Origin: Poseidonocella sedimentorum
Lineage (GTDB): Bacteria > Pseudomonadota > Alphaproteobacteria > Rhodobacterales > Rhodobacteraceae
Direction: 5' to 3'
Length of the DNA: 64,000 nt
Assembly (NCBI RefSeq): GCF_900116005.1
Contig: NZ_FOYI01000001.1
Location: 310,001-374,000, forward strand
Of the stretch, positions 43,686 through 52,913 are shown in pieces. The notes beneath the pieces are model-generated. The model ran no database searches, was not told where the DNA came from, and saw nothing but the letters and a program-made list of their open reading frames with translations. Position 1 is the stretch's first letter. Every line of letters begins with the position of its first letter. A program made the translations under genes and the position numbers.

Positions 43686-45245
43686 ATGACATCCCGGATG
43701 CTTACCAGCGCAGCCGCGATCAGTCTGCTCGGCACCATGGCCGCGGCGGATTATTCGCTGACCATTCTGCACACCAACGATTTCCACGCCCGTTTCGAGC
43801 CCATCAGCAAGTACAATTCGGGCTGTTCGGCCGAAGACAACGACGCCGGCGAATGCTTCGGCGGCTCCGCCCGTCTCGCGACCGCCATCGCCGACGCCAA
43901 GGCGCGCAGCAACAACGCCATCCTCGTGGATGGGGGCGACCAGTTCCAGGGCACGCTGTTCTACACCTACTACAAGGGTGCGCTGACCGCCGAGATGATG
44001 AACAAGATGGGCTATGACGCGATGACCGTGGGCAACCACGAGTTTGACGACGGGCCCGAAGTCCTGCGCGGCTTCATGGATTCGGTCGATTTCCCGGTGC
44101 TGATGTCCAACGCCGATGTCTCGGGCGAGGCGCAGCTGGCCGACGTGCTGATGAAATCCACTGTGATCGAACGCGGCGGCGAGAAGCTCGGCCTCATCGG
44201 CCTCACCCCGCAGAACACCGACGAGCTCGCCAGCCCCGGCCCCAACGTGATCTTCACCGATCCGGTCGACGCGGTGCAGGGCGAGGTCGACAAGCTGACC
44301 GCCGAGGGCGTCAACAAGATCATCGTCCTGTCCCACTCGGGCTATGGCATCGACCAGCGCGTGGCCGAAGAGACCACCGGCGTCGATATCATTGTTGGCG
44401 GCCACACCAACACGCTTCTGGGCGAGATGGACGGCGCGGAAGGCCCCTATCCGACGATGGTCGGCGAGACCGCGATCGTCTCGGCCTATGCCTACGGCAA
44501 GTTCCTGGGCGAGCTGAACGTGACCTTCGATGACGAGGGCAAGATCACCGAAGCTGCCGGCGCACCGCTGATCATGGACGCGGCCGTGACCGAGGACGAG
44601 GGCACCAAGGCGCGCATCGCCGAAGCCGCCGTGCCGCTTGATGAGGTGCGCAACAAGGTCGTGGCGGAAGCCGCGGACAACATCGAGGGTGACCGGTCGG
44701 TTTGCCGCGCGATGGAATGCCCGATGGGCAACCTGGTGGCCGACGCCATGCTCGACCGCGTGAAGGATCAGGGCATCGACGTCGCGATCGCCAACAGCGG
44801 CGGGCTGCGCGCCTCGATCGACGCGGGCGAAGTCACCATGGGCGAAGTGCTCACGGTGCTGCCGTTCCAGAACACGCTCTCGACCTTCCAGATCACGGGC
44901 GCCACGCTCGTCGAAGCGCTCGAAAACGGTGTGAGCCAGGTTGAAGAGGGCGCGGGCCGCTTCCCGCAGGTCTCCGGCCTGACCTTCACCGCCGACCTGA
45001 CTGCCGAGCCGGGCAGCCGGATTTCCGATGTGATGGTGGGCGGCGAAGCCATCGACGCCGACAAGCTCTATGGCGTTGTCTCCAACGACTACGTGCGCAA
45101 CGGCGGTGACGGCTACAAGATGTTCACCACCGCTCAAAACGCCTACGACTTCGGCCCCGATCTGGCGGATGTCACGGCGGAATACCTGGTCGAACACGCG
45201 CCGTACCAGCCCTACACGGACGGCCGAATCACGATCAACAAGTGA
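43686..45245 (+). CDS. Periplasmic 5'-nucleotidase / metallophosphatase
   Basis: 519 residues with a signal peptide ending near AAA (~residue 20). The metallophosphatase domain has LTILHTNDFHARFEP, VDGGDQFQGT, VGNHEFDDGPE, VLSHSGYGID and IVGGHTNTLL (the dimetal ligands). The C-terminal 5'-nucleotidase domain supplies the nucleoside site (NSGGLRASIDAGEVTMGEVLTVLPF; NDYVRNGGDGYKMF). It releases phosphate from nucleotides in the periplasm. AGGAGAGG precedes the ATG. An intrinsic terminator ends the unit. Confidence 0.93.
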   Translation: MTSRMLTSAAAISLLGTMAAADYSLTILHTNDFHARFEPISKYNSGCSAEDNDAGECFGGSARLATAIADAKARSNNAILVDGGDQFQGTLFYTYYKGALTAEMMNKMGYDAMTVGNHEFDDGPEVLRGFMDSVDFPVLMSNADVSGEAQLADVLMKSTVIERGGEKLGLIGLTPQNTDELASPGPNVIFTDPVDAVQGEVDKLTAEGVNKIIVLSHSGYGIDQRVAEETTGVDIIVGGHTNTLLGEMDGAEGPYPTMVGETAIVSAYAYGKFLGELNVTFDDEGKITEAAGAPLIMDAAVTEDEGTKARIAEAAVPLDEVRNKVVAEAADNIEGDRSVCRAMECPMGNLVADAMLDRVKDQGIDVAIANSGGLRASIDAGEVTMGEVLTVLPFQNTLSTFQITGATLVEALENGVSQVEEGAGRFPQVSGLTFTADLTAEPGSRISDVMVGGEAIDADKLYGVVSNDYVRNGGDGYKMFTTAQNAYDFGPDLADVTAEYLVEHAPYQPYTDGRITINK

Positions 45246-45269
45246 TCGGATCGCGCTGACCCCCGAGAG

Positions 45270-45296
45270 CCCCCGCCCAGCAGGCGGGGGTTTTTC
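45270..45296 (+). terminator. Intrinsic terminator of the 5'-nucleotidase gene
   Basis: CCCCCGCC (45270-45277) pairs with GGCGGGGG (45283-45290), then TTTTT at 45291-45295. It begins 25 bases after the stop codon. Confidence 0.92.
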
Positions 45297-45332
45297 GTTG
45301 CGTGCGGTGAGAGGCGCGATAAGCTTTGCGGC

Positions 45333-45638
45333 ATGGATCATCCGCTTATCGATCTGATCACGGCGCGCATCCGCGAGGCGGAGGCCAAGGGCGCGTTCGA
45401 CGATCTGCCCGGCGCGGGCAAACCGCTCGACCGGCTGCACGATCCGGACGCCGAGATCCTCAACCGGCTGACGCGGGAGGCCGGGGCCGAGCACCCCTTC
45501 GTGGCCCTTTCGCGCGAGATCGCCGCCTTGCGCGAGACGCTGCAGGATGAGAGCGACCGGACGCGGCGGCGGGAGATCATGGCCGAGCTGTCGATGCTGG
45601 AGACGCGGATCGCGATGGTGCGGCGCAGTGGGACCTAG
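45333..45638 (+). CDS. DUF1992 (DnaJ-homologue C28-like) protein
   Basis: 101 residues. The family signature is the N-terminal LIDLITARIREAEAKGAFDDLPGAGKPL, followed by a helical region (REIAALRETLQDESDRTRRREIMAEL). DUF1992 is the domain shared with DNAJC28; bacterial members are often called YhdN-like. Function unknown, soluble. Its promoter must lie in the short gap after the preceding terminator. Confidence 0.85.
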   Translation: MDHPLIDLITARIREAEAKGAFDDLPGAGKPLDRLHDPDAEILNRLTREAGAEHPFVALSREIAALRETLQDESDRTRRREIMAELSMLETRIAMVRRSGT

Positions 45639-45731
45639 GGCGCGCGGCGCTCCGGCACGCGTGGCAGGGGGCACCACCGCCCCCGATGCAACCGCCTGCA
45701 ATCGTGACGCAAAGTGCCGCAGGGTCGAGTA

Positions 45732-45772
45732 GTGGTATACACAATCCCACGCTGTGGTATAACGAATCCCAC
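45732..45772. promoter_or_regulatory. Tandem 19-bp dyads in front of the mrp operon
   Basis: GTGGTAT-acaca-ATCCCAC (45732-45750) and GTGGTAT-aacga-ATCCCAC (45754-45772) carry identical arms, different spacers, and a 22-bp period (about two turns). They lie 76-116 bases upstream of the mrpA start. A regulator binding two adjacent dimers is likely. Not a motif I can assign. Confidence 0.7.
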
Positions 45773-45847
45773 GACGCTCTGTCCCAGTCTTTTCACAAGA
45801 GGGTAAATCCCCGAGACTGACCCGACAGAATCAGGGAGGGGGACACC

Positions 45848-48715
45848 ATGCACGCCAGCGCCGGTTTTTTGCCGATCATCGCCTTGCTGCCGTTCCTCGG
45901 CGCCCTCGCCCCCGGCCTTGTCATTCGCGCGGGTCGCAACGCCTGCGCCAGTTTCACCGCCATCCCGACCGCGCTCGCGCTCATCATGCTGGGCTTCTGC
46001 GCCCCGGCGGTCTTCAGCGGCGAGGTGCTGACCTACAGCGTCGAATGGCTTCCCGCGCTCGGGCTTTCGGTCTCCTTCTTCCTCGACGGGCTCGGGCTGC
46101 TCTTTGCCGGAATGATCCTCTTCGTCGGGCTGCTCATCACGCTCTACGCCCGCCACTACCTCAGCGGCGAAGACCCGATGGGGCGGTTCTATACCTATTT
46201 GCTGCTCTTTCAGGGCGCGATGGTGGGCATCGTGTTGTCGGACAACATCCTGCTTTTGCTCATCTTCTGGGAGCTGACCTCGCTCTCGTCTTTCCTGCTG
46301 ATCGGCTATTGGAACCACCTGCCCGAAGGGCGGCAGGGCGCGCGCATGGCCCTCACCGTGACCGGCGCGGGCGGGCTGGCGATGATCGGCGGAATGCTCA
46401 TCCTCGGCGACATCGCGGGCAGCTACAAGCTGACGGACATTCTCGCGGCGGGGGAGGCGATCAAGGCCTCGGAGCACTACTTGCCCGCGCTGATCCTGAT
46501 CCTCATCGGCGCCTTCACCAAATCGGCGCAGTTCCCGTTCCACTTCTGGCTGCCCCACGCGATGGCCGCGCCGACGCCGGTTTCGGCCTATCTGCACTCG
46601 GCGACGATGGTGAAAGCCGGCGTCTTCCTCATGGCGCGCATGTGGCCCGCGCTCGCGGGGACCGACGCGTGGTTCTACATCGTCGGCTCGGTCGGGCTCA
46701 TCACCATGATCCTCGGCGCGCTCATCGCGCTCTTCAAGGATGATCTAAAGGCGCTGCTGGCCTTCTCGACGGTGAGCCATCTTGGCCTTCTGACCATGCT
46801 TCTGGGCTTCGGCACGGAGGCCGCCGCGATCGCCGCGGTGTTTCACATCATCAACCACCTGACCTTCAAGGCCGCGCTGTTCATGACCGCCGGGATCGTC
46901 GATCACGAGACCCACACGCGCGACATCAAGCGGCTCGGCGGGCTGCGTTACCTGATGCCGATCACCTTCCTGATCGCGGTGGTCGCCGGGCTCTCGATGG
47001 CCGGGATTCCGCTTTTCAACGGGTTTCTCTCCAAGGAGCTGATGCTGGAGGAGGCGGCCCATACCTCGTGGCTCGGGAGCCCCTATGTCGTGCCCGTGCT
47101 TGCCACGCTCGGCGCGCTTTTGTCGGTCGCCTATTCCTTCCGCTTCATCGTCCACACCTTCCTCGGCCCGGTGCGCGATGACTACCCGCACAAGCCCCAT
47201 GATCCGAACCCCGGCATGTGGGCCGCGCCCGGGTTTCTGGCGCTTTTGGTCGTACTGATCGGGATCTTTCCGCAGGCGACGGTCGGCCCGCTGGTCGAGC
47301 TCGCGGCGACGGCGGTTGTCGGGCATGAGCTGCACCATTGGCACGATCTCAAGCTCTGGCACGGGGTGACGCCCGCGCTCATCATGTCGATCATCGCGGT
47401 GATCGGCGGGCTGCTGCTTCTGACGCGCCATGGCCCGCTTGACCGGCTTTGGCTGGCCGCGCGGCGCCCTGAGGCCAAGCGCATCTTCGATGCCGGCCTC
47501 GGCGGCGCGGTCGCGACCTCGGGCCGCCTCATCCGCGGCAGCCACGACGGCTCGCTCTCGCGCTACCTCACGATCTTCTGCGCCACGGTGCTCGTCCTGG
47601 GGCTCACCGCCGCGGCGACCGGGGGGCTCGCGCCGGCCACGCGGCCGATGCTGCCGGTCTCGCCGGTGGCGGTCGTGGGCTTCGTGCTGCTCGTGGTGGG
47701 CACGGTCGGGATGCTCTTCGCCCACCGCCACCGTTTCCGCGCGCTCATCATCATCAGCGTCGTGGGGCTCATGGTTTCGGCCGGGTTCGTCTACCTCTCC
47801 GCGCCGGACCTCGCGCTGACCCAGATCTCGGTGGAGACAGTCACGGTCATGCTGCTGCTCCTCGCGCTGCACTTCCTGCCCAAGGATACCTCCGTCGAGA
47901 GCAGCCGGATCACCCGGCTCTTCCACGGCGGCATCGCGGTGGCCATCGGCCTCGCGGTCAGCGCGCTGACCTTCGCCTTCCTGCGCCGGGATTTCTCGAC
48001 CATCTCCGATTTCCACCTCGCCAACGCCAAGTCCGGCGGGGGCGGGACCAACGTGGTCAACGTCATCCTCGTGGATTTCCGGGGCTATGACACCTTCGGC
48101 GAGATCATCGTGCTCGGCATCGCGGGGCTCACCATCTTCGCGCTGATGGAATCGCTCCTCGGCGGGCGCGCCGCGCGGCGGCTCCGCAACTGGATCTTCG
48201 CCCACCGGCGCTCGGAGGATCGCCACCCGTTGATGATGGTCGTCGCCACGCGCATGCTCCTGCCGATGGCGGTGATGGTCGGGGTCTACATCTTCCTGCG
48301 CGGCCACAATCTGCCCGGGGGCGGGTTCGTTGCGGGGCTGGTGATCGCGATCGCGCTCCTGATGCAATACATGGCCTCCGGCTTCGCCTGGGCCCAGGCG
48401 CGCCAGAAGGTGGAATACCACGCGCTGATCGGCTTCGGCGTCGTGATCGCGGGGCTCACCGGGGTGGGCGCGTGGTTCTTCGGCAAGCCGTTCCTGACGA
48501 GTTGGTTCGGCTATGTGCACATGCCGCCCATCGAGGAATTCGAGCTCGCCACCGCCGCGCTCTTTGACCTCGGCGTTTTCCTGACCGTGCTCGGCGCGGT
48601 GATGCTCATGCTCTACAGCCTCAGCCGCATCGCGCGCTACGCCGGCGAGACGGTCAACGTCGAGGCAATGGACTACGACCCCTCCAAATCCGCCGACGAC
48701 AAGGAGAGCCGTTGA
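45848..48715 (+). CDS. mrpA: Mrp-type cation/proton antiporter, fused subunits A and B
   Basis: 955 residues, an MnhA-type chain with ~20 membrane helices. The N-terminal ~500 residues are homologous to NuoL (GAMVGIVLSDNILLLLIFWELTSLSSFLLIGYW; FPFHFWLPHAMAAPTPVSAYLHSATMVKAG; FKDDLKALLAFSTVSHLG). From ~790 the C-terminus is an MrpB domain (RGHNLPGGGFVAGL). This A+B fusion is common in alphaproteobacteria (PhaA-type). It exchanges sodium or potassium for protons, supporting pH and salt tolerance. The start is the ATG at 45848 after a GGGAGGGGG. Confidence 0.93.
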   Translation: MHASAGFLPIIALLPFLGALAPGLVIRAGRNACASFTAIPTALALIMLGFCAPAVFSGEVLTYSVEWLPALGLSVSFFLDGLGLLFAGMILFVGLLITLYARHYLSGEDPMGRFYTYLLLFQGAMVGIVLSDNILLLLIFWELTSLSSFLLIGYWNHLPEGRQGARMALTVTGAGGLAMIGGMLILGDIAGSYKLTDILAAGEAIKASEHYLPALILILIGAFTKSAQFPFHFWLPHAMAAPTPVSAYLHSATMVKAGVFLMARMWPALAGTDAWFYIVGSVGLITMILGALIALFKDDLKALLAFSTVSHLGLLTMLLGFGTEAAAIAAVFHIINHLTFKAALFMTAGIVDHETHTRDIKRLGGLRYLMPITFLIAVVAGLSMAGIPLFNGFLSKELMLEEAAHTSWLGSPYVVPVLATLGALLSVAYSFRFIVHTFLGPVRDDYPHKPHDPNPGMWAAPGFLALLVVLIGIFPQATVGPLVELAATAVVGHELHHWHDLKLWHGVTPALIMSIIAVIGGLLLLTRHGPLDRLWLAARRPEAKRIFDAGLGGAVATSGRLIRGSHDGSLSRYLTIFCATVLVLGLTAAATGGLAPATRPMLPVSPVAVVGFVLLVVGTVGMLFAHRHRFRALIIISVVGLMVSAGFVYLSAPDLALTQISVETVTVMLLLLALHFLPKDTSVESSRITRLFHGGIAVAIGLAVSALTFAFLRRDFSTISDFHLANAKSGGGGTNVVNVILVDFRGYDTFGEIIVLGIAGLTIFALMESLLGGRAARRLRNWIFAHRRSEDRHPLMMVVATRMLLPMAVMVGVYIFLRGHNLPGGGFVAGLVIAIALLMQYMASGFAWAQARQKVEYHALIGFGVVIAGLTGVGAWFFGKPFLTSWFGYVHMPPIEEFELATAALFDLGVFLTVLGAVMLMLYSLSRIARYAGETVNVEAMDYDPSKSADDKESR

Positions 48716-48716
48716 G

Positions 48717-49067
48717 ATGGAATTGCTCGTCGCCCTCTCCGTGGGCCTTCTGACCTCCGCCGGGATCTACCTCATCCTGCGCCTGCGCAGCTTCGCGGTC
48801 ATCCTCGGGATGGCGATGCTGTCCTACGCGGTGAACGTCTTTCTCTTCGCCACAGGGCGCCTCGCCGTGGGCGCCCCGCCGGTGCTCTCCTATGCCAAGG
48901 ACGTAAGCTATACCGACCCGCTGCCGCAGGCGCTCGTGCTGACTGCGATAGTGATCTCCTTCGGCATGACGGCCGTGCTGGTGATGATCGCGCTCGGCGC
49001 CTATTTCGAAGCGGGCAGCGACCACGTCGCGACCGACCCCGAAGACCTGGATGACGCCACCCCATGA
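48717..49067 (+). CDS. mrpC: Mrp antiporter subunit C
   Basis: 116 residues, three membrane helices; homologous to NuoK (SVGLLTSAGIYLILRLRSFAVILGMAMLSYAVNVFLF, then DPLPQALVLTAIVISFGMTAVLVMIALG). The start is the ATG one base after the mrpA stop (TGAGATG); the stop overlaps mrpD by four bases. Confidence 0.93.
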   Translation: MELLVALSVGLLTSAGIYLILRLRSFAVILGMAMLSYAVNVFLFATGRLAVGAPPVLSYAKDVSYTDPLPQALVLTAIVISFGMTAVLVMIALGAYFEAGSDHVATDPEDLDDATP

Positions 49068-50611
49068 ACCACTGGATCATCGCCCCTGTCGTCCTGCCGG
49101 CGCTCATGGCGCCGCTCATCGCCTTCGTCATGCGCCACGACGCGCTTCTCGCGCGGAGCGCCTCCTTTGCCGCCACGGTCTCGCTTGTGGCGATCTGCAC
49201 CGGGCTGATGGTGATCGCGGGGGACGGGGCGGTCCATGTCTACAAGCTGGGCGACTGGCCCGCGCCCTTCGGCATCGTGCTCGTGCTCGACCGGCTCTCG
49301 GCGGTGATGATCCTGCTGACCTCGGTCCTCGCGCTCATCACCCTGACCTATGCCGTCGCCAGCGGCTGGGACCAGCACGGGCGCCACTTCCACGCGCTCT
49401 TTCAGTTCCAATTGATGGGCATCTGCGGCGCGTTTCTCACCGGCGACGCCTTCAACCTCTTCGTCTTCTTCGAGGTGCTGCTCATCGCCTCCTACGGGCT
49501 GATGATCCACAGCGGCGGGCGCAAACGCCTCGGCGCCGGGCTGCAATACGTGATCATGAACCTCGCCGGCTCGACGCTCTTTCTCTTTGCCCTCGGCACG
49601 ATCTACGCCACGACCGGGACGCTCAACATCGCCGACCTCGCGGTCAAGGTGCGCGAGATCCCGCTGGAGGAGGCCGCGCTGCTGCGCGTCGCGGCGATCC
49701 TTCTGCTGATGGTCTTCGCGGTCAAGGCGGCGATCTTCCCGGTCCAGTTCTGGCTGCCGGGGACATACACCCACGCGCCCGCGCCGGTCGCGGCGCTCTT
49801 TGCCATCATGACCAAGGTCGGGGCCTATGCGATCCTGCGGTTCTACACCGTGATCTTCGCCCCCGATGTCGCCGCCGTGGGCAGCCTCATCAGCGATTGG
49901 CTCCTGCCCGCCGCCATCGTGACCGCCTTCATCGGTGCGCTCGGCGTGCTCGGCACCCGGCGGCTGACCCCGCTCATCGCCTATTCGGTCGTCGCCTCCA
50001 TGGGCACGCTGATGATCGGCATCGCCGCCTTCAGCCCCGCCGCCGCCTCTGCCGCGCTCTACTATCTCGTGCATTCGACCTTCGCCGCCGCCGCGCTCTT
50101 CCTGCTGGCCGATCTGATTGTCCTGCGGCGGGGCCCGGCGCGCGATGCGCTTGCGCCCGCGCCGGCCTTTCCGCAATCGGGCCTGCTCGCCGCGCTCTTT
50201 TTCGCCGGGGCCATCGGCATGGCGGGGATGCCGCCGCTGAGCGGGTTTCTCGGCAAGCTGCTCATCCTCGACGGCGTCGCGGGCCACCCGTGGCAGGCGG
50301 GCCTGTGGTTCACCATCCTCGCAAGCTCGCTGCTGCTGATCGTCGGCTTCGCCCGCGCCGGGAGCCTGCTCTTCTGGTCGCGCCCTGACGCCGAGGCCGA
50401 GGGTGAAGACACCGCACCCACAGAGGACGACGCCCCGCCGCCAAGCCTGCCGGCCTGGTCCATCGCCTCGGTGGTGATCTGCCTTGCGATGATGGCGCTC
50501 CTGTCGGGCTTCGCCGGGCCCGCCTCGCGCTTCCTGGAGGCCACGACCGGCGATCTCTTCGACCCCTCGGCCTATATCTCGGCCGTGCTGGAAACCGGAC
50601 CGGAGGGCTGA
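49064..50611 (+). CDS. mrpD: Mrp antiporter subunit D
   Basis: 515 residues with ~14 membrane helices, NuoN/NuoM-like. Landmarks: LTGDAFNLFVFFEVLLIASYGLM, FAVKAAIFPVQFWLPGTYTHAPAPVAALFAIMTKVGAYAIL (key lysine in the channel), and GMPPLSGFLGKLLIL. One of the two antiporter-like, proton-translocating subunits of the complex. The ATGA overlap with mrpC indicates coupled translation. Confidence 0.94.
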   Translation: MNHWIIAPVVLPALMAPLIAFVMRHDALLARSASFAATVSLVAICTGLMVIAGDGAVHVYKLGDWPAPFGIVLVLDRLSAVMILLTSVLALITLTYAVASGWDQHGRHFHALFQFQLMGICGAFLTGDAFNLFVFFEVLLIASYGLMIHSGGRKRLGAGLQYVIMNLAGSTLFLFALGTIYATTGTLNIADLAVKVREIPLEEAALLRVAAILLLMVFAVKAAIFPVQFWLPGTYTHAPAPVAALFAIMTKVGAYAILRFYTVIFAPDVAAVGSLISDWLLPAAIVTAFIGALGVLGTRRLTPLIAYSVVASMGTLMIGIAAFSPAAASAALYYLVHSTFAAAALFLLADLIVLRRGPARDALAPAPAFPQSGLLAALFFAGAIGMAGMPPLSGFLGKLLILDGVAGHPWQAGLWFTILASSLLLIVGFARAGSLLFWSRPDAEAEGEDTAPTEDDAPPPSLPAWSIASVVICLAMMALLSGFAGPASRFLEATTGDLFDPSAYISAVLETGPEG

Positions 50612-50613
50612 GA

Positions 50614-51108
50614 ATGCTGCTGCGCCGATTGCTCCCCCACCCGCTGCTGAGCGTCTTCCTCGCGATCTTCTGGCTCCAGCTGGTCAACAAGATCACGCCG
50701 GGCAATATCCTGCTGGGCAGCTTTCTCGCCATCGTCATCCCGATCATGACCTCGACCTACTGGCCCGACCGGCCGCTGCTCAAACGCCCGCTCAAGGCCT
50801 TTGCCTATACCGGGATCGTGCTTTGGGATATCCTCGTCGCCAATATTCAGGTGGCGCTCATCGTGCTCTTCAAGCCCAACCGCGAGATCCGCTCCAAGTG
50901 GATTTCCGTGCCGCTGGAGCTCAAGGAGCCTGAAGCCATCACCGTGCTCGCCGCGACCATCACGCTGACGCCGGGCACGGTTTCGGCCATGCTCTCGGCC
51001 GATGGCTCGGCGCTTTTGGTGCATTGCCTGCATTCGGACGATCCCGAAGCGGTCTGCGCCGATATCAAATCGCGCTACGAGCGCCGGTTGAAGGAGATTT
51101 TCGGATGA
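50614..51108 (+). CDS. mrpE: Mrp antiporter subunit E
   Basis: 164 residues. MrpE/MnhE pattern: LLSVFLAIFWLQLVNKITPGNILLGSFLAI, then VLWDILVANIQVALIVL and AATITLTPGTVSAMLSADGSALLVHCL. Two to three helices then a cytoplasmic domain. Small assembly/transport subunit without a Complex I counterpart. The TGAGAATG junction with mrpD leaves a two-base gap. Confidence 0.93.
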   Translation: MLLRRLLPHPLLSVFLAIFWLQLVNKITPGNILLGSFLAIVIPIMTSTYWPDRPLLKRPLKAFAYTGIVLWDILVANIQVALIVLFKPNREIRSKWISVPLELKEPEAITVLAATITLTPGTVSAMLSADGSALLVHCLHSDDPEAVCADIKSRYERRLKEIFG

Positions 51109-51374
51109 TAAACGCCGCCCTCTTGTTCGCCTTCGCCTGTTTCGGGATCGGGCTGCTCTTCACGCTCTGGCGCGTGGCGCGCGGCCCCGGCACGGTCGAC
51201 CGTATCCTCGCGCTCGACACCATGGTCATCAACGTCATTGCGCTGATCATCCTCTTCGGGCTCTACACCGGCACCAGCCTCTATTTCGAGGCCTCCATGC
51301 TCATCGCGATGGTGGGCTTCGTCGCCACCGTCGCCTATTGCCGCTTCATCCTGCGCGGCGACATCATCGAATGA
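51105..51374 (+). CDS. mrpF: Mrp antiporter subunit F
   Basis: 89 residues, three membrane helices (LLFAFACFGIGLLFTLWRVARGPGTVDRILALDTM and ASMLIAMVGFVATVAYCRFILRG). I chose the ATG at 51105, which overlaps the end of mrpE (ATGA); a longer upstream frame lies inside mrpE. Confidence 0.92.
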   Translation: MINAALLFAFACFGIGLLFTLWRVARGPGTVDRILALDTMVINVIALIILFGLYTGTSLYFEASMLIAMVGFVATVAYCRFILRGDIIE

Positions 51375-51384
51375 GGGGCTTGGC

Positions 51385-51786
51385 ATGATCATTGAAATCA
51401 TCATCTCCGCACTCATCGTCATCGGCGGGATCTTCGGCCTCGTCGGCTCCTTCGGGCTCTTGAAACTCAAGACCACGATGCAACGGCTGCACGCCCCCAC
51501 CAAGGCCACGACGCTCGGCGTCGGCGGGCTGCTTCTGGCGTCGATGGTCAAGGCCTATTACGACAAGTCCATGCTCTCGAGCCACGAGCTGCTGATCCTC
51601 TTCTTCCTGTTCATCACAGCGCCGGTCTCGGCCAATTTCATGTCCAAGGCCTACATGCTCTTGCGGGTCGATGAGGACGGGCTGCCGGACACCGGGAGCG
51701 ACTACGGCTGGGCCGGGTACGATCTGCCGCCCGCTGACACGGAAACCGCGCATTCCCGGCTGGGGGACAGCGGCCCATCCGATTGA
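51385..51786 (+). CDS. mrpG: Mrp antiporter subunit G
   Basis: 133 residues: MrpG/PhaG pattern (ISALIVIGGIFGLVGSFGLLKLKTTMQRLHAPTKATTLGVGGLLLASM) with three helices, then a short acidic cytoplasmic tail. Last gene of the operon; no regulator gene is inside the operon. Confidence 0.92.
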   Translation: MIIEIIISALIVIGGIFGLVGSFGLLKLKTTMQRLHAPTKATTLGVGGLLLASMVKAYYDKSMLSSHELLILFFLFITAPVSANFMSKAYMLLRVDEDGLPDTGSDYGWAGYDLPPADTETAHSRLGDSGPSD

Positions 51787-51878
51787 TCCGGCGCGCCTCA
51801 CGCGGCGGATCGCGGCGCCGACGCCGCACGCGCCTTGCGCGCGCAAACCCGGAACAATCCTGAAAGACGGGGAGAGAG

Positions 51879-51962
51879 TGGTGGGCGACCCTGGAATCGA
51901 ACCAGGCGTGCGTCTCCGCGAGGGAGTTACAGTCCCCTGCCACACCTTGCGGCCTGTCGCCC
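51879..51962 (-). tRNA. tRNA-Tyr (anticodon GTA)
   Basis: On the minus strand the 84-base transcript has acceptor stem GGGCGAC/GTCGCCC with discriminator A and an encoded CCA. The anticodon stem is GGGGA/TCCCT around CTGTAAC, with anticodon GTA. There is a long class II variable arm of about 14 bases, and T-arm CCTGG-TTCGATT-CCAGG. The class II arm plus GTA makes tyrosine certain. Confidence 0.96.
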
Positions 51963-52121
51963 ACTCCGACGGGCCGCAGCCCGTTCGTGTGGAGCGTGAT
52001 TATCGCCGTGCCAAGGAGGCGTCAACAGGAAAATCCCTTCGGGTGGATGGGAGGAAAACAGCTTGCGGTGCGGCCGCTCGCGCCGCATTGTCGCGCGCGC
52101 AATCGGGCAGGGACGAGTGAG

Positions 52122-52901
52122 ATGAAAAAACCCAAGTGGGTGGTCGAAAAGGAGCGCGGCAAACGCGAGGCGGAGCGCGAGACGGTCTGGCTCTTCGGGC
52201 TGCACGCGGTGCGCGATGCGCTCGGCAATCCGCGGCGCGAGAAGCTGCGGCTGATCCTGACGCCCAACGCGGCGGACCGGCTGGGCGATGTGGTGGGGGC
52301 GAGCGGGGTCGAGCCCGAGATCGCCGATCCGCGCCGGTTTCCCGCGCCGCTCGATCCGCAATCGGTGCACCAGGGCGCGGCGCTCGAGGTCAAACCCCTG
52401 TCCTGGGGGGCCTTGGGTGAGGTCAGCCTCGGGGACGGCGAGCGCCCGCCGCGCGTGGTCCTGCTGGACCGGGTGAGCGATCCGCATAACGTGGGCGCGA
52501 TCCTGCGCTCGGCGGAGGTCTTCGGCGCGCGCGCGGTGATCGCCCCGCGCCACCATTCGGCGCCTGAGACCGGCGCGCTGGCCAAGACCGCGAGCGGCGC
52601 GCTGGAGCGCCAGCCCTACCTGCAGGTGCGCAATCTGGCGGACGCGATGAAGGAGCTCCAGTCCGCGGGCTACATCCTTCTGGGGCTCGACGGCGAGGCG
52701 GAAGCCAGTCTCGACGAGGCCGCGGCGCAATTCGCGGATCGGCCGATCGGCCTCGTGCTCGGCGCCGAGGGGCCCGGGCTGCGCCAGAAAACGCGCGAGA
52801 CCTGCGACATGTTGGTGCGCATTCCCTTTGCCAGCGATTTTGGCTCGCTCAACGTCTCCAATGCGGCGGCTGTCGCCCTATATGCCTGTCGTACCGGCTG
52901 A
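52122..52901 (+). CDS. rlmB: 23S rRNA (guanosine-2'-O-)-methyltransferase, TrmH/SpoU family
   Basis: 259 residues. An N-terminal substrate-binding domain (ETVWLFGLHAVRDALGNPRREKLRLILT) is joined to a knotted SPOUT catalytic domain with its three motifs: LLDRVSDPHNVGAILRSAEVFGARAVI, GLVLGAEGPGLR and SLNVSNAAAVALY. Methylates the 2'-OH of G2251 (E. coli numbering) in 23S rRNA, or a related site. I chose the ATG at 52122; an upstream frame overlaps the tRNA region. Divergent from tRNA-Tyr. Confidence 0.88.
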   Translation: MKKPKWVVEKERGKREAERETVWLFGLHAVRDALGNPRREKLRLILTPNAADRLGDVVGASGVEPEIADPRRFPAPLDPQSVHQGAALEVKPLSWGALGEVSLGDGERPPRVVLLDRVSDPHNVGAILRSAEVFGARAVIAPRHHSAPETGALAKTASGALERQPYLQVRNLADAMKELQSAGYILLGLDGEAEASLDEAAAQFADRPIGLVLGAEGPGLRQKTRETCDMLVRIPFASDFGSLNVSNAAAVALYACRTG

Positions 52902-52913
52902 AGGAGAGAGACG

